Assembly: GCA_023213395.1 (NCBI GenBank)
Contig: CM041465.1
Coordinates: 143,537,741 to 143,601,740, forward strand
Length of the DNA: 64,000 nucleotides
From: Cycas panzhihuaensis
Lineage: Eukaryota; Cycadophyta
Reading direction: 5' to 3'
Shown here: one piece after another, positions 10,773 through 23,161 of the stretch
Position numbering within the stretch: the first letter of the stretch is position 1
Layout: every line of letters starts with the position of its first letter
Notes under the pieces: model-generated
Seen by the model: only the letters and a program-made list of their open reading frames with translations
Databases searched by the model: none
What the model was told of the DNA's origin: nothing
Position numbers and translations under genes: made by a program

Positions 10773-11485
10773 GTACTACAGAGATTAGATGGCTGGTAGA
10801 GGCTATGGTGAGGGAGATGTTCCCTCAAGTCAACGCAGAGGGGCAGTCGCCCATCCAGGTAGAGGATGAGCCTAGGTTAGCAAGTGCCCATATGGAGGCA
10901 TTCATTCCATTGGTGAGGGCGAGAGACATCTGGGCTACAGAGTCCCAGGAGCATATGGTGTTTAGGGGACAGCTACAGCGAGAGCTCGATGAGGCCAGAG
11001 GCGAGCGAGATGAGCTATGTAGATGAGTCTAGGCCCTGGAGGCTCAGGGTGAAGCAGGTAGAGATACTGAGAGTAGGGTCCAGATAGCGATACTCGAGGA
11101 GCTTCCCAAAGTGATAGAGGAGGGACTCCGGGGAGAGAGGGATCGTATCCAAGCCCGATACGATCAGTTGGTGGCCTAGATGGCGTCGAGGTCTAGCCAG
11201 ACCAGGACATATACCCACACAGTAGCTATGACCTCGAGATGGCCACGGGACTAGGGGAGCGAGGCAGGTAGCTCATGGAGGCCCAGGAGGAGCCTCGGAG
11301 GGATGTGGTCCCCAGGAGATGGATCATACAGGCTAGGAGATGGTACCCCAGGAGCGGGGCAGCAGTAGTGTAGGAGATGTACATTTGATTTTGATGGGAA
11401 AGCACAGGCCTCCAGGCGGTCATATATAGGCTCATATGATTGTACCCCCCTACAAGGATACTGGCTTCCCACATATATGATGTAA

Positions 11486-12009
11486 CATATTATTTTTTAT
11501 GTATATATATACGGGGTAGTTGGAACCCCATTTTGACACGAGATGGTGTGTATATCACATGGTAGATAGTATGTATGCTTTGCTTTATAAGTTGTAAATG
11601 TTTTATTATAAGTATTTTGTTGTAATATGCATGTATTTCCTTCCATGTATGGCTATATGTCTAATAGGGGTACACACATCCACCGTAAGTAGAGGTGATA
11701 GAGAGGTGTGGGGTTAGAAATAGAGCGACATGCACGTCCACGGAGGAGCATAGCAGAATATGCGAAGGAAACAATAGGCAGGAGAGGGGAGTGACGATAC
11801 TCCAAGGCGTTGTCCTAGCTGGGGGATGCCTGAATAAGAGGACAAAGGTTCCCAAGAGGATATAGGAACATAAGTTCTGTGGGAGGAACCAGAAGAAAAA
11901 GCAAGAATCCATCTTAATTGCCATTCTACCTATGGTTAGGAGAAATGGGAACAATTTAAGATGGTAGTTTAGGCTCGTTTCGGAGCATGGCAAAGAGATA
12001 ACTAAAAGA
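11486..12009. other. Spacer between convergent PMD and gag-pol genes, element I
   Basis: The two genes end facing each other here. The segment is AT-rich near 11490-11660 and would contain both 3' ends. I see no clear polyadenylation signal I would defend and no further ORF with motifs. Confidence 0.4.
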
Positions 12010-15000
12010 TCATACGTAGAACTTCTTGAGGAACTTCCCATTGACCACTTTCTCAAACTCCAAGCCTTCTAGGGTAGCGATCTTGTATATGTCATTGTCG
12101 AGGCTCTCGAGAACGATGAAGGGGCCTACCTATTTGGGTCACAATTTGGCCAGACGGTCGTAAGGGTATTCCAACTTGAGGACATGGTCCCTGGGGTACA
12201 AAGGATGGGCACAAAGATGTTTGTCATGAGTCCTTTGTAGGTAGGCTTTCGAAGCAAGATTTGCTTGATAAGCCATTAAGCGCCTCTCATCCAGGGCTTC
12301 GAGGTCCAAGAGGCGAGCTTGGCGGATAGACTCCTTGTCAATGAGGCCTCGAAGGGAAACCCGTAGAGAGGGGATCTCCACTTCCAGTGGGAGTACTGCC
12401 TCAGTTCCGTAGACTAACGAGAATGGAGTCATTCCAGTAGCCGTGCGGATGGAAGTGCGATAAGCCCACAGGGCGGAAGGGAGTTGGATGTGCCAATCTC
12501 TTTGAGATTGGGCAATGGTCTTCTTTAGAATGTTGACGAGCATTTTGTTGAAAGACTCAACTTGCTCGTTTGCCTAAGGGTAATAAGGGGATGACGTCTT
12601 ACGCAAGATTGTGAATTTCTCGCACAGCTCATCATCTCCTTATTATAGAAGGAAGTTCTATTATCTATAATTAGGACATTTGGAATCCTGAAACAACAAA
12701 TAATATGCTGGTAGACGAAGGTGGCTATCATCTTGCCAGGCATAGTGGACAGGGGGATTGCCTCTGCCTATTTGGTAAAGTATTCAGTAGTGGTTAAGAT
12801 ATATTTATGTTATGCAGAAGATGGTGGCGATATAGCCCCAATGAGGTCTAAGCCCCATTGAGAAAAGGGCCACGGAGACACGATAGGATGCAAAGCCTCG
12901 AAAGGCACATGAGAGATATTGGCGTGGTCTTGGCATCGCCGACATCTAAGGGCATAGGCATGGGCATCCTTGAATAAGGTCAGCCAGTAATAACACATGC
13001 AGAGGATCCTTTGGGCCATGGATTGGCCCCTAAAGTGGCCCCCACAAATGCCATGGTGGCATTCGTAGAGTATTTGGTTTGCTTCATCAGGAGCGACGTA
13101 GCGAAGTAGGATCCCATCGAAGGATCTCTTGTACAACACTTCGTCCACAAGGAGGTGTTACCTAGTGGTGGCACGGATATGCGACCTAACCTTGTTGCTG
13201 GCTTCAAGGCGATACTCTTGCTGAATAAGATATCGCACAATGTCGCCATACCACTCGCTATCAGCGAACGGGTGAGAGGAAGTGCCTTGGACGGTCAAAA
13301 TAGACTCATCCGGGAAAGAGTCATCAATAGGAATGCCACTCGTGTTGGGGATGGCAGCATCAGCTAATTATTCTGCTACTATCATTCCCTTCTTTGACTT
13401 CCTATTGATGACTTGCAAGTCAAACTCTTAAAGCAGGACGGCCCAACAACCTACCCTACCCATCAAGTCCAAACGATTAAGCAAGTAACGCAAGGGATCA
13501 TATTAAACGATCACCTTGGTTGTATTGCCGAGCAAGTAATAACTAAACTTCTTGGTTGTATGGACCAAGGAGAGGCATTCCTTCTCAACGGGAGGATAGT
13601 TTAATTCAGCGGCAATGAGAGTGCGGCTAATGAAATAAATAGCCCTCTCGGTTCCTGAATCATCCTCCTGTGCGAGCATTATGCCCAGGGATTCATCGGT
13701 TACCGAGGTGCATAGAATGAAGGGCCTATCAAAGCGAGCAGGCGTTAGCGTAGGAGTGGAAACGAGAGCTTCCTTGAGTCCTGCGAAGGCCTTTTGGTTC
13801 TTATCTGAGCAAACAAAAGGGGCTCCTTTCTTTAATAGGTTCGTAAGAGGCTTGGCGTTTATGGCGAAATTTACCAAGAAACACCTCAGAAAACCAAACC
13901 TTCCTAGAAACGACTTAATTTGTCATTGGGTTCTAGGCGACGGCATGTCAAGGATTGCCTTGATTTTTTCCAGATTGATTTGGATTCCTTGTTAGGACAC
14001 AAGGAAACCTAAGAGTTTGCCTGAAGTGATGGCAAACATGCATTTGAGCGGGTTCAAGCTGACGTGATACTTGCAGCATCGTATAAAGATGGCCTGCAAG
14101 TCAGAGGGATGATGGGCTCTGGTATGCGAAAGGCCCATCATATCATCCATGAAGACCTCCAACGTATTGTTGATGAGATCGTAAAAGATGAAATGCATGG
14201 CCCTTTGATAAGTAGCCCATGTATTCTTGAGACCAAAGGGCATTGCCTTGTAGGCAAAGGTGCCCCATGACGTAGTGAAGGCTATCTTATGGCAGTCGTC
14301 AGGAGAAATCTAGATTTGGTTATAGCCAGAGAAGCCATCCATTAAGGACATGACTTCAAACCCAGCCGTATGATTAATTATTTGATCAATGAAGGGAAGA
14401 GGAAAGTTGTCCTTAGGACAAGCGTTGTTTATGTCACAGAAGTCGACACAAATGCGAATGGTCCCATTCTTCTTGGCAATGGGAATGATATTCGATACCC
14501 ACTTAGGGTAATCGATGGAGGAAATGAGTCCTGCGTCCAGAAGCTTCTCAACCTCCATCTTAACGGTGGTTGAGAGCTTCAGGTGGAGGGGACGCTGCTT
14601 CTGATGCACAAGACGGGCATCAGGAACAGTCGTAAGTTTGTGTGTGATAATGGAGGGGTTGATTCCCTTCATGTTAGAATAGTCCCATGCGAATACGTCG
14701 CGGAATTCCTGGAATAGGAGGGAGTATTCCCTCACTTTATCAGGGGTACATTCCACCCCCACCTTGATGATCTTGTCCAGGGTAAGGACTATGTCCTGAG
14801 TTGCCCCCATGGACATAGCATTCCCCTCCTCGAAATGGAGGGGGGCAAGATTGACAGGAAGAGAGGAAACGAAAGAAGGGATCAGGTCAGCTAGTATGGA
14901 CCCAATCGCTAGGACCTTCTAGTGGCCAACCTTGTGGTGGCCAGAAGGTAAACTGGGCGTGGAGCCGGCTAAATGCTCCAGCAAAGCCTCGTCATCCTCG

Positions 15001-18000
15001 AAGTAGTCCACCCCATGGATGACCTGACTTCGAATAGACGAGGTGCGGGATGGTATGGGAGCGATAGGATTGGTATGCCTTGTAAGCTACCCAACATCCC
15101 TAAGGGACTCTGAGGGAGAGTTAGAGAGAGATCCCTCGTAAAGAGCAAGAGGGAAACTCTCAATGCCATCACCTACGGAGGGTGGTGGAACGGAAGAGCT
15201 AGGAGCCCAATGATCGACATGCGCAATGACATGTGATATGTGAAAGTGACTGGGCTCTATAACAAAAGGGATCCTAAGGGGAGACCTAGAACGAGAAGAA
15301 TGCCCCCCACTAGCGCAGAGGAAGGAAATAGGATGAGGAATGTCCTCATCTTCGCTATGGGACCCATCGTCATCAAACATGGCAAGGTACCCATATCTTC
15401 TGACGCCGATGGGGGCGAAACGCATTAAATCAGGGGAAGAAGATATGGGATCTTCTTCACAGCAAGTGGAATCAGGGATTCCAATGGAGCAGGCTGAGGC
15501 ATGATTGGAAGGGTGTTTGTTTCCCTTCGTATGGCCCTGACTTGCCTGAGCAGAAGGCCTAGTTTGTTTAGTGAGCGATCACTCACGGGAGATAACTTTC
15601 ATTTGTCTGTTATGGACAAATTTAAGTTGCCCCCAATAGGTGGAACACACGGCTCCCATTTGGTCAAGCCATGGTTGACCCAGAAGCAAGTTGTAATCAA
15701 TGTCAACATCGAGGACAACGATATCAGTAACAATAGTCTTATCCTCGAGAGTAAGAGGTATCGAGACGAATCCCAGGGGAGTCTTCTCGCTACTGTCATA
15801 ACCCTGACATCGCCATGGAATAGATAACAAGGCAGAAATTCCAAGCTCTTGCATGACGCACAAGGGCATGGCATTGACGGAAGAACTATTGTCCACGATG
15901 GTTCTTCGCAACGTGCAATCAGGAGTATCTATGGTAATTATGAAAAGGAAGTTTCATTGGCGTTCCCTTCCACTGGATGAGGGAAGGTCTCTGGGATCGA
16001 AAGAGATGACGGGTTCGCAACTTTGGGTTGTGCCCAAGGCGTGAACAGATGCGTCATTCGATCCTAGAGCTTCTGAGAGGAGCGTTTGTTACTTGGGGAA
16101 ACTTCTCAAGACATCCATGATGGACATCCTGACAGCCATGGTGAGAAGCTCTTCAACTACATAGAAAGGCTTACCCCTCCATGTGGGTTGAGTAAGGGCT
16201 CTCCTAAAGTCGAATCGATCAGGGCAAATAGGAATGCTCTTGGGAAGTGCGGGAATCTCCAGAGGAGGATCAAGTTGCGAGGTAGATGCGGAGGCGCCAG
16301 TTGCCTCCTTTGTGACTTAAGACCAGGTCAAAGCATAAAGGGGAGTGGTCTCAAGCATCTGGATCACCTTCTTTCTCTTGTTATAGGACCGTGAAGATGA
16401 TGGAGTATGGCGGTCAGGGGAGCACAAAGGGAAAGATGGCCTTCGCACACCCTTCCCTCTACCATGCGAAGGGCGAGAATCGGGGGACCTATCTTGATTC
16501 TAATTGTTCCTTTGTTGAATATCACGACCATGTTTCCCATGTTTGGGGAACGGATCTCTATGAACGAGTTGATCGAGGTTAGGCCTCGATGCCTATCTAG
16601 GGGATGAATCGCGCGGCGAGGCATCACGTGGGTGTTGCGCCCGACAATACGAATCGTCATAGAAACATTCACCGTGGATGGAACACCACCTCTTATCAAG
16701 GGGAGGATCGATTCTCCTTGCTTGAGAAGGTTGGGCATTACCCCCTTTTGGGGGAATAACATGAGAAGCTTATTGATGAAGGGGATTGGAGTTTAAGCTC
16801 CTTCATCGTGTGCTCGAATGAGCGAATTGCAGAGGTAAGAGGGTCTAGGGTCCTCTCAGTCAGATGAGAGGTAGACTGCGGAGTTCTGAAGGTTTGGTTT
16901 CCTTCGCTAGGGGAGGTGCCTCACGACGTTGTGAGGGCTTGGGAGGTTTCTTGAGTCCAGCTTGGATCTCAATGGTCTCCAATGCCAAGCACCTCGTAAT
17001 CGCAGAGTCGCATGTGGTTACCCCCATCTTAAGGACTTCCACATGCACTTCGAGGTGAAGTGCATTGATGAAGAGATCCCGCTTTAACTCTTCAGGCAAC
17101 ATGGCCTTGGTAGATTGAAGGAGATCGTGAAACCGTCGCACAAAGTCACGATTCATTTCATCATGACCTTGTTTAAGCGACAGGAGTGCTTTCGTTCCGC
17201 TCTCGAATGGATGGGCTACGTCAAAGTAATTGACGAACGTGTCCACTAATTACTGGAATGAAGAAATGGAATGGGCAGGGAGACGGTAGAACCACTTGAG
17301 GGCATCACCCTACAAGGATCGCAGAAATAGCTTTATTAGAATGTGGTCGTAAGCCCAATAATCTATGCACGCCATAGAGAATCCATGCACGTGCTCGGTT
17401 AGGTCTTGTGACGAAGTTCTGTCGAATTTGGGAACTTCGGGAGGGTGAGGTGGCAGGTTAGTCCTTAGTACCTCAACAGATAATGGCATCAACTGGTAGT
17501 CCATGAAGGGACGTGTCCTTACATGGGCTAAAGGATCGATGAACAGTAACAAAACAGGAATGGATGTGGGTGGTAAACCCATCCCTCCTTGGGGAAATGC
17601 CCCTTATTGGAAAGGGGGTTGCGGATAAATGCCTTGGAAGGGAGGCATGCTCCCTGGTGAAGGCGTGGCAACAGGAGTTGCGCTAGATGGTGGAAACGAA
17701 GGGTGAGGGACCAAGTTTTACCCATATAGGCCACCCGTAGGTGGCGCAACCCCATATGGGTGGAACGGGTCCACCCCATAAGTAGGAAGATGGTTTCCTC
17801 TACTCTGCCCCCAAGGTTGAGACGTGTAACCTGGGGGCATGTAAAGGGAAGGACCACCAGATGGGTTTTGAGCATATATAAGAGCGGGTCCTACATAGTT
17901 GATGGCAGCAGCATTAGCAGGACCTCAAGGCCTACTAAGAAACGCATTGGCCACATTTGAAGATGGCACATTCGTTTGACTTGGAAATGGCATGCTAACC

Positions 18001-18545
18001 CCAAGTTAGGGAAAGGACATGCCACGAACGGGTCCTGAAGAAGTAGGACTGTGGCTAGGGATAAATGGCATAACACTTGCCCTGGGAGCTGGTGTAGACA
18101 CGGCATGGGATGAGTATGCGCAGGTAGAAGAATCATTTGCTATATGAGGCATAGGTATGGATGAAGAAGATGCTACCTTGCGCAGAACTTCTTTAAACCA
18201 CCTAGGATGTGGTTGCTGGCAAGTTGCTCGAAAGTACTCGCTAAGTGCTTTGACCACGTTGGTGGGAGGGGTATCCTCATAGCCATACGAGGTCGATGGG
18301 ATCTCGAATGTCGGGGACGCCTCAGGGCGATCCTCGTAAGATTCACTAATAGGATGGTGAGTCTCGTGAGGAGACAAGCCTTCTACTGCATGCGCAAAAG
18401 GATGAAACTCAGAAGGGCGAAACAGGTCACCCAGATAGTAGATGGAATCATCACCCTCATGGGTGGATCCTGGAACAGACACGGGAAACTCTTGAGTTCC
18501 CAAGACCATGGTATGATAAGCCCAATCGGACTAGTAACCTTCCAT
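12010..18545 (-). pseudogene. Element I gag-pol (Ty3/gypsy, Tat-like)
   Basis: Starts at ATG 18545-18543 (MEGY), matched by MEGF in element II, and ends at FLKKFYV-stop (12010). Domains in order: proline/serine-rich N-terminus; gag core about 17500-16860 (PHPPEVPKFD ... NRDFVRRFHDLL); zinc-knuckle-like WCSIHG near 16670; protease about 15911-15600 with RRTIVDNSSSVNAMP, where the usual DNGSS has become DNSSS; RT 14820-13990 with VDFCDINNACPKDNFPLP and VFMDDMMG; first RNase H to about 13480; integrase with HH-CC pattern (HHGICGGH, CRRCQDH), GLDLIG, a IDNRTSF block and the chromodomain-less C-terminus GPFIVLESLDND. No second RNase H lies between RNase H and integrase (13480-13250 is only linker). 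Several TAG/TGA stops at expected Gln, Arg or Trp codons and at least one frame change near 12540 make it inactive. Confidence 0.9.
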
Positions 18546-18791
18546 TGTCGAATTGGGATTCGACGATGGAAGGGAACAAGGCGATGGGTCTTCTAACAAC
18601 GGTGGCAGACCTTGCAAGCGACGTGAGAAACATCGTATGCAATGCCTTTGCAAGCATTGTTAGAAGAAAGTAAAAAGAGGAAAATGAAGCAGGCGCGTTG
18701 GGGGCTTCCCAACTGAAATACAAAATAAGAAACTACTTAGAGGCAAGAGCACCAATGAAAAGGGGAAGCGAAACTAGTTCCCTTACTGGCA

Positions 18792-18810
18792 GTCCCCAGT
18801 ATGGTCACCA
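18792..18810 (-). promoter_or_regulatory. Element I primer-binding site
   Basis: On the element strand the 5' LTR ends TTTCA, then C, then TGGTGACCATACTGGGGAC. The identical 19 bases follow the 5' LTR of element II. It is not the initiator-Met site (TGGTATCAGAGC); its TGG...CTGGGGA form recalls the sites of Tat/Ogre elements, but I cannot name the tRNA with certainty. Confidence 0.8.
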
Positions 18811-18811
18811 G

Positions 18812-21347
18812 TGAAATGCTTACCGCGGGGTGGTGTCCCTACGTTTAGCAAAAGGGGGTGAAAGGTGCAAAGTCGAATTAAACTAGACAGTAAGGACTTC
18901 TCCTCGCAAGGCGTCTGTGTGCTGGAGCGCGGATTCGGGACTCTAAAGGTGCCTGGTTACTTCTAGGTAGCCGTGCAAAGCAAGGCCTTCCTACCCCTTG
19001 GATGGCCGGGAAGAGGAGAAAGCGCCTAGCTCGTTGTATATTCTTAAGGAAATGAGAAGGCAATGAAATAGAAAGGCAAGTAAAATATGTCTAGGTATAT
19101 GCAAAAAGAGGGTACAACACGGGTAGCTCTAACACAATGTAAATAATCTAACTATGCTAAGCTAACCGATGTAGGAAACAATGTAAAACAAACACATATT
19201 CCTTTTTCCCTTTTTAATTCTTTACATGTTCCTAACTAGACAAGTATGTGCATAAATAACAATGGTGTAAAAGAAATATGTAGAGAATAAGAAGAGTACC
19301 TGAATCCGGTGTCCAAGTGGAGTGCTGCTTGTCCCTTTAGTTCCCACTCTTTTCTGCTCTGCTCTTTGCGCATGCAATGCCAGTCGGTGATAGTTGCCGT
19401 AAGCAACCGAAGAGGGGCTAACTTACCTCCCCTTAAACATGCAAAGAATAGAAAGCGGAAAAGAAGCAAAAAATGTGAAATAACAAGAAATGCACTAAAC
19501 GTAGAACTAACCTACAATGGGTTTCGTTCCATGCGCAGCTCCACTAACGCGAGATCCTGCAAGCAAGTCATGTGAGTACCTCCCTCTCGGAAGAGGGGCC
19601 ACAAAATAGACCGAAAATAAATACTAGACTCAAACGAAGCTACATAAAACTAAGCTAAGCATCAATATGAAATAATGTGAAGTAACAATATGTAACAATA
19701 TCTCCCGCCAACATACACCATAAATAACACCCAAAAGAGGAAAAGAGTGTAGCCTCAGAATGGCTAACTCACCCATAAAGAATCTCCATGGAACTCAGAA
19801 AGGAGAAATGGGCTAACAACAAGGTCATGGGATAGCGAATAGTAAGAAAGAAGGGAGCAATGGAAAAGTTTGGGGCTTAGGCAGGGCCCAACACTGACAG
19901 ATGGAATTTCTAGAACCGGTGTGGAAACAGGTTGCCAACGCTGGTTTTAACTCTGAAACTAGATTCCACAAATTCCCTTAACCCGATTCCTAAGATGGTG
20001 CTAAAGACAAAGGGAAAGAGGATAAGGGACGGAACCCTTGGGGAGAAGGGCAGCAAGGGGGATGGAACCCCGCCTGCCTCCCTCAAATCCTCTTTATATT
20101 GCCCCTTTGCAATAGCTAACTAAGAATGGGTTGAATGGGATGATTGAAGGAAACAATAATGTCTCAAAAAAAATAAGGAAGTGATGCTAATTAAGTGCAA
20201 CAACATGAAGGTACACAAAATGGAAGTTTATTCACCAAAACATAAAAAAACAAGAACAACACAAATTGCAAGTAAGAGTAGAGAGTACCTTATTGGGGAG
20301 AAACCAAACATAAGTTTGTTGTTAGGAAACAACAGAAATAACCAGCGTATGGTGAATAATAGTGGTAGGTTTTTGCAAAGAGTGAAGTGTGAAAATATCT
20401 TTGTAAGCTTGGGGCCTTGGTAGTTGGTCCTTTTAGGGAGCTTTTAGTAGAAATCTTCCTTGAAAACTTGGTCACTTACCAGAAGATGTGAAACTCATTG
20501 TTGGGAGTCAGTAAAGAATGGTCCCTGAAAATCTAGCTTGCAACAGTGTCTTCTCCTTTGTGATAGGTTTACAAATGTAGTATATGTCTTTCTATGTAAA
20601 TTTTGAGTTAAAAGTTAGAAAAATGGACAAAAGATCTCAAAATGAGGAGGAAAACTCCCCTTTATCCCTTGTTCACTGTTGATGAACGTTAGGGATGTCA
20701 GGGTGACGTGAATCGACAAGTGCCACGTGGCAATTCCATGAAAAAAGCAGAAACTATCACGTAGTTTTCTTTTTTGAAATTCAAACAACAGATCATGCAA
20801 GAACTCAAGCATCGCGACAAAGACTGCAGTACCACTAAGTTTGTAGCGGTACCAGACTGGCAATAAAAAAAGAATAAAAATAGTAGAAATAAAGGTTTTG
20901 GAGCTGTTATTAAGGGTCAATTAAGCCTAAAACAGTAGGGAGAAACATCCAGATAATGGGCAAGTAGTTAGAATAGTAAAACAAGTCTCAACCAAGGGAT
21001 TAACCGGGCTTGGAGGAGACTGCAACCTGAGTAAAATGCCGTAACATGGGTAAACATGACTGACTAAAACATCTCGAGAGGTTGTGGAGACGATGTGGAT
21101 GGTTGTGCACTATATGGGGTGTAGCATTTGCTGAGGAATGCCCCCATTGTGAGTCATCATAGGCTGATAGTGTGCTGTAAGCACATGCAATATGATCAGG
21201 CAAAGAAGTTATGCATGCAGGCAGGCATATGTCAAATAGTCTATGCTAAATAATCTCAATCAAGCACGAGCAGGGAGAAGTGATAACGTATACCTGAACA
21301 TACCTAGGTCAATGTGTCTCGATTCCATTCCCAGTAGCTGGGAAACA
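18812..21347 (-). repeat. Element I 5' LTR (2,536 bp)
   Basis: On + starts TGAAATGCTT and ends GGAAACA, followed at once by the target duplication CTCCC. Aligns throughout with 4958-7483. It would hold the promoter for gag-pol on the minus strand; I did not identify a specific TATA box. Confidence 0.9.
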
Positions 21348-21352
21348 CTCCC

Positions 21353-22909
21353 TTTTATTTCACTTTGAAATTCTTGGAAACATTTTGGCATATAAGGAAA
21401 GTTGTAAAGTGTGTTATTTCCTTTCTTTCAAAATATCAAGCAAGTTTGAACTTCATTTTAGTGAGCATACACACACACATCTACATATACATGCACATGC
21501 ATACTATTGCTTGTTGTTGAAAGTGTTTATTCACATGGAAACTCCACCCATCTTAAGCAAGCAAGAGAGTGTTATAAATTAGAAGGTACATTGGCTTCAT
21601 TTACATTTATTTTTCTTTAAATCTTTCCTTTAAGTTCTTTACTCTTTTACAATACAATTTGGGGAAGGTAAGGAAGCCCCACCTATAGTGTCATCCACAA
21701 TGTCTACTACAACTTGGAGCATAAGGTGGCTAGTAAGAGGAAGGCAAAGAAGGAAAAGAGAGGCACTTCATCGACAGACTCACTTCTAGGTGCACCCCTT
21801 CTAACTCTTCTCCTCTTCCTTATTCTGTGCTTCTACCCACTTCTTCCCAAAAAGGAACTTGGTTGCTTTTGCATAGAGCTTATAATCATTTACTTATATA
21901 CTTGCATTCATCAAAAGAAAGTATAAAAGTAGCATATTCATATTTGCACTCTCACTTCACATTAGTATGTATAGACCTTGTCTTTCCTTTCCACTTGCAT
22001 AAGCAAAGAAATGGTATCTTGAATAAATATGCTTCATATTCCTCCCCTTAAAGGAAAAAGTGACAAACCCATAGAAAAGTTCTCTTTTCCTTGCTACACC
22101 CTCTTTTCACATTCCATATATATGCATGGGTATGAGGGTAGGATTAGGGAAGTAAAATTTGGTTTTGATAGTTATCCTTCTTCCATGCATCACTAGGAAA
22201 GCTTGTATAGGTCATTCATGTGGTTTCTCTCCCTTTCACTCCCTCTTCTTTTAATCTAATCTTTCATTGACAAAGGAAAAGAGAGAGGGGATAGGAAAAG
22301 AGAGTGTGTGTGTGTGTTCTTTTGAGCTATATCTTTTGGCATTGATATTTTACATTTCCACACTATCTTACTCATTAAACAAGACTAAAACACTATCCAA
22401 AACTCTTAGTATAGTTAATCAACTTGCTTTCTTAGCCTAAACCCTAGAGGCATCCCCTTTAGGTGACCTTTAACAAAACGTACCACTAATCTTGTTTCTT
22501 GGATTTGGTTTCCACATACCAAATCGCCTTCGCACCTTTTAACTAATTATTTCTCTCACTTGTTCCATAAGGTTCTATCCTATTGGGGCCTACCTCTTCT
22601 CCTTCCCCCCTTCCCTAAAAGAGGGCCTTGATCCTTTCTCTCATTCCTTCCCCCATTAGGATATAAGAGTGCTTCCTTAGGCTACTTGGTTAACTGAGGA
22701 TACCCTTGCAGAGCCTGAACCTGAGAGGGTGCCTGCCAAGAGGGAAAGTCTTGTGCTCTATTTGCGGGTCTCTAAACCTACATTCTAATATGCATACACC
22801 CTTTGTGGGTGACCTATTCCCTACCTTTGAGGATTTTTAATCCCTTGACATGATGATAGTATTGGCTTAAATATCCTTATCTTTAGTGATCCCTAGAGGC
22901 ACGCTTCCA
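21353..22909 (+). repeat. Element II left (5') LTR, second part
   Basis: Continues the LTR cut at 4957 and aligns with 36430-37969. It ends ACGCTTCCA at 22909, directly before the primer site. It contains a short GT microsatellite near 22303-22317 where the right LTR has a GA run. Confidence 0.88.
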
Positions 22910-22910
22910 T

Positions 22911-22929
22911 TGGTGACCATACTGGGGAC
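22911..22929 (+). promoter_or_regulatory. Element II primer-binding site
   Basis: TGGTGACCATACTGGGGAC, one base after the LTR end, identical to the site of element I. This fixes the LTR boundary and the + orientation. Confidence 0.85.
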
Positions 22930-23161
22930 CTACCAGTAAATGAATCATTTTGATTTCCTTTATGTTAGCATTGGCTTTCTTTTTAAATTTGTTGGGTGAC
23001 CCCCAACATCTCTTCTTCACTTGCCTTTCTCCCTTCCAAAGTTCTAGGAGGAACATGAATGTGATGATTCACCACAATTCTCTCTTCGTCTATGAGGTCT
23101 CCCTCCTTCTTTGGAAGAGTCCCCTTACTCTCCCCTTCCCTTATCCAATTCTAAATCAGCC

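Larger units (their letters stand above)
8956..11485 (+). pseudogene. Antisense plant mobile domain (PMD) gene of element I
   Basis: Exon 1 (8956-8979) encodes MATVRLDL and ends at the GTGAGT donor at 8980. Exon 2 starts at 9462 in the same phase (AVIIVDNREN...). Its N-terminal 140 residues hold the plant mobile domain (aminotransferase-like) signature: LLVDIVSYWDRRRHIFHLPQ, VGDVTITPGDIRQILGVP. The frame runs on with TAG codons at 9900 (TGG in element II) and further on, then a glycine/proline/acidic linker near 10330-10590 where the frame shifts once. A second intron (10661-10772) leads to a charged, coiled-coil-like C-terminus with a RDRIQARYDQLV segment. PMD proteins such as Arabidopsis MAIN and MAIL1 are nuclear factors linked to silencing and genome stability, and PMDs are known inside plant retrotransposons. 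The exact 3' end is uncertain. It is broken here, but exon 1, both introns and the domain match element II. Confidence 0.8.
4958..21347 (-). mobile_element. Element I: younger Tat-like Ty3/gypsy LTR retrotransposon with antisense PMD gene
   Basis: Flanked by a perfect 5-base target duplication CTCCC (4953-4957 and 21348-21352). LTRs are 4958-7483 and 18812-21347 and carry TG...CA ends. The element reads on the minus strand: 5' LTR on the right, primer site 18810-18792, gag-pol 18545-12010, antisense PMD gene 8956-11485 on +, second RNase H 8261-7790, 3' LTR on the left. It is inserted in the left LTR of element II, a member of the same broad family with the same 19-base primer site, the same gene order and a homologous antisense gene but different LTRs. 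Confidence 0.92.

Noticed and set aside
12980-17960. Numerous + strand ORFs opposite element I gag-pol
   Set aside because: They are shadows of the minus-strand pol, whose domains run continuously in order.
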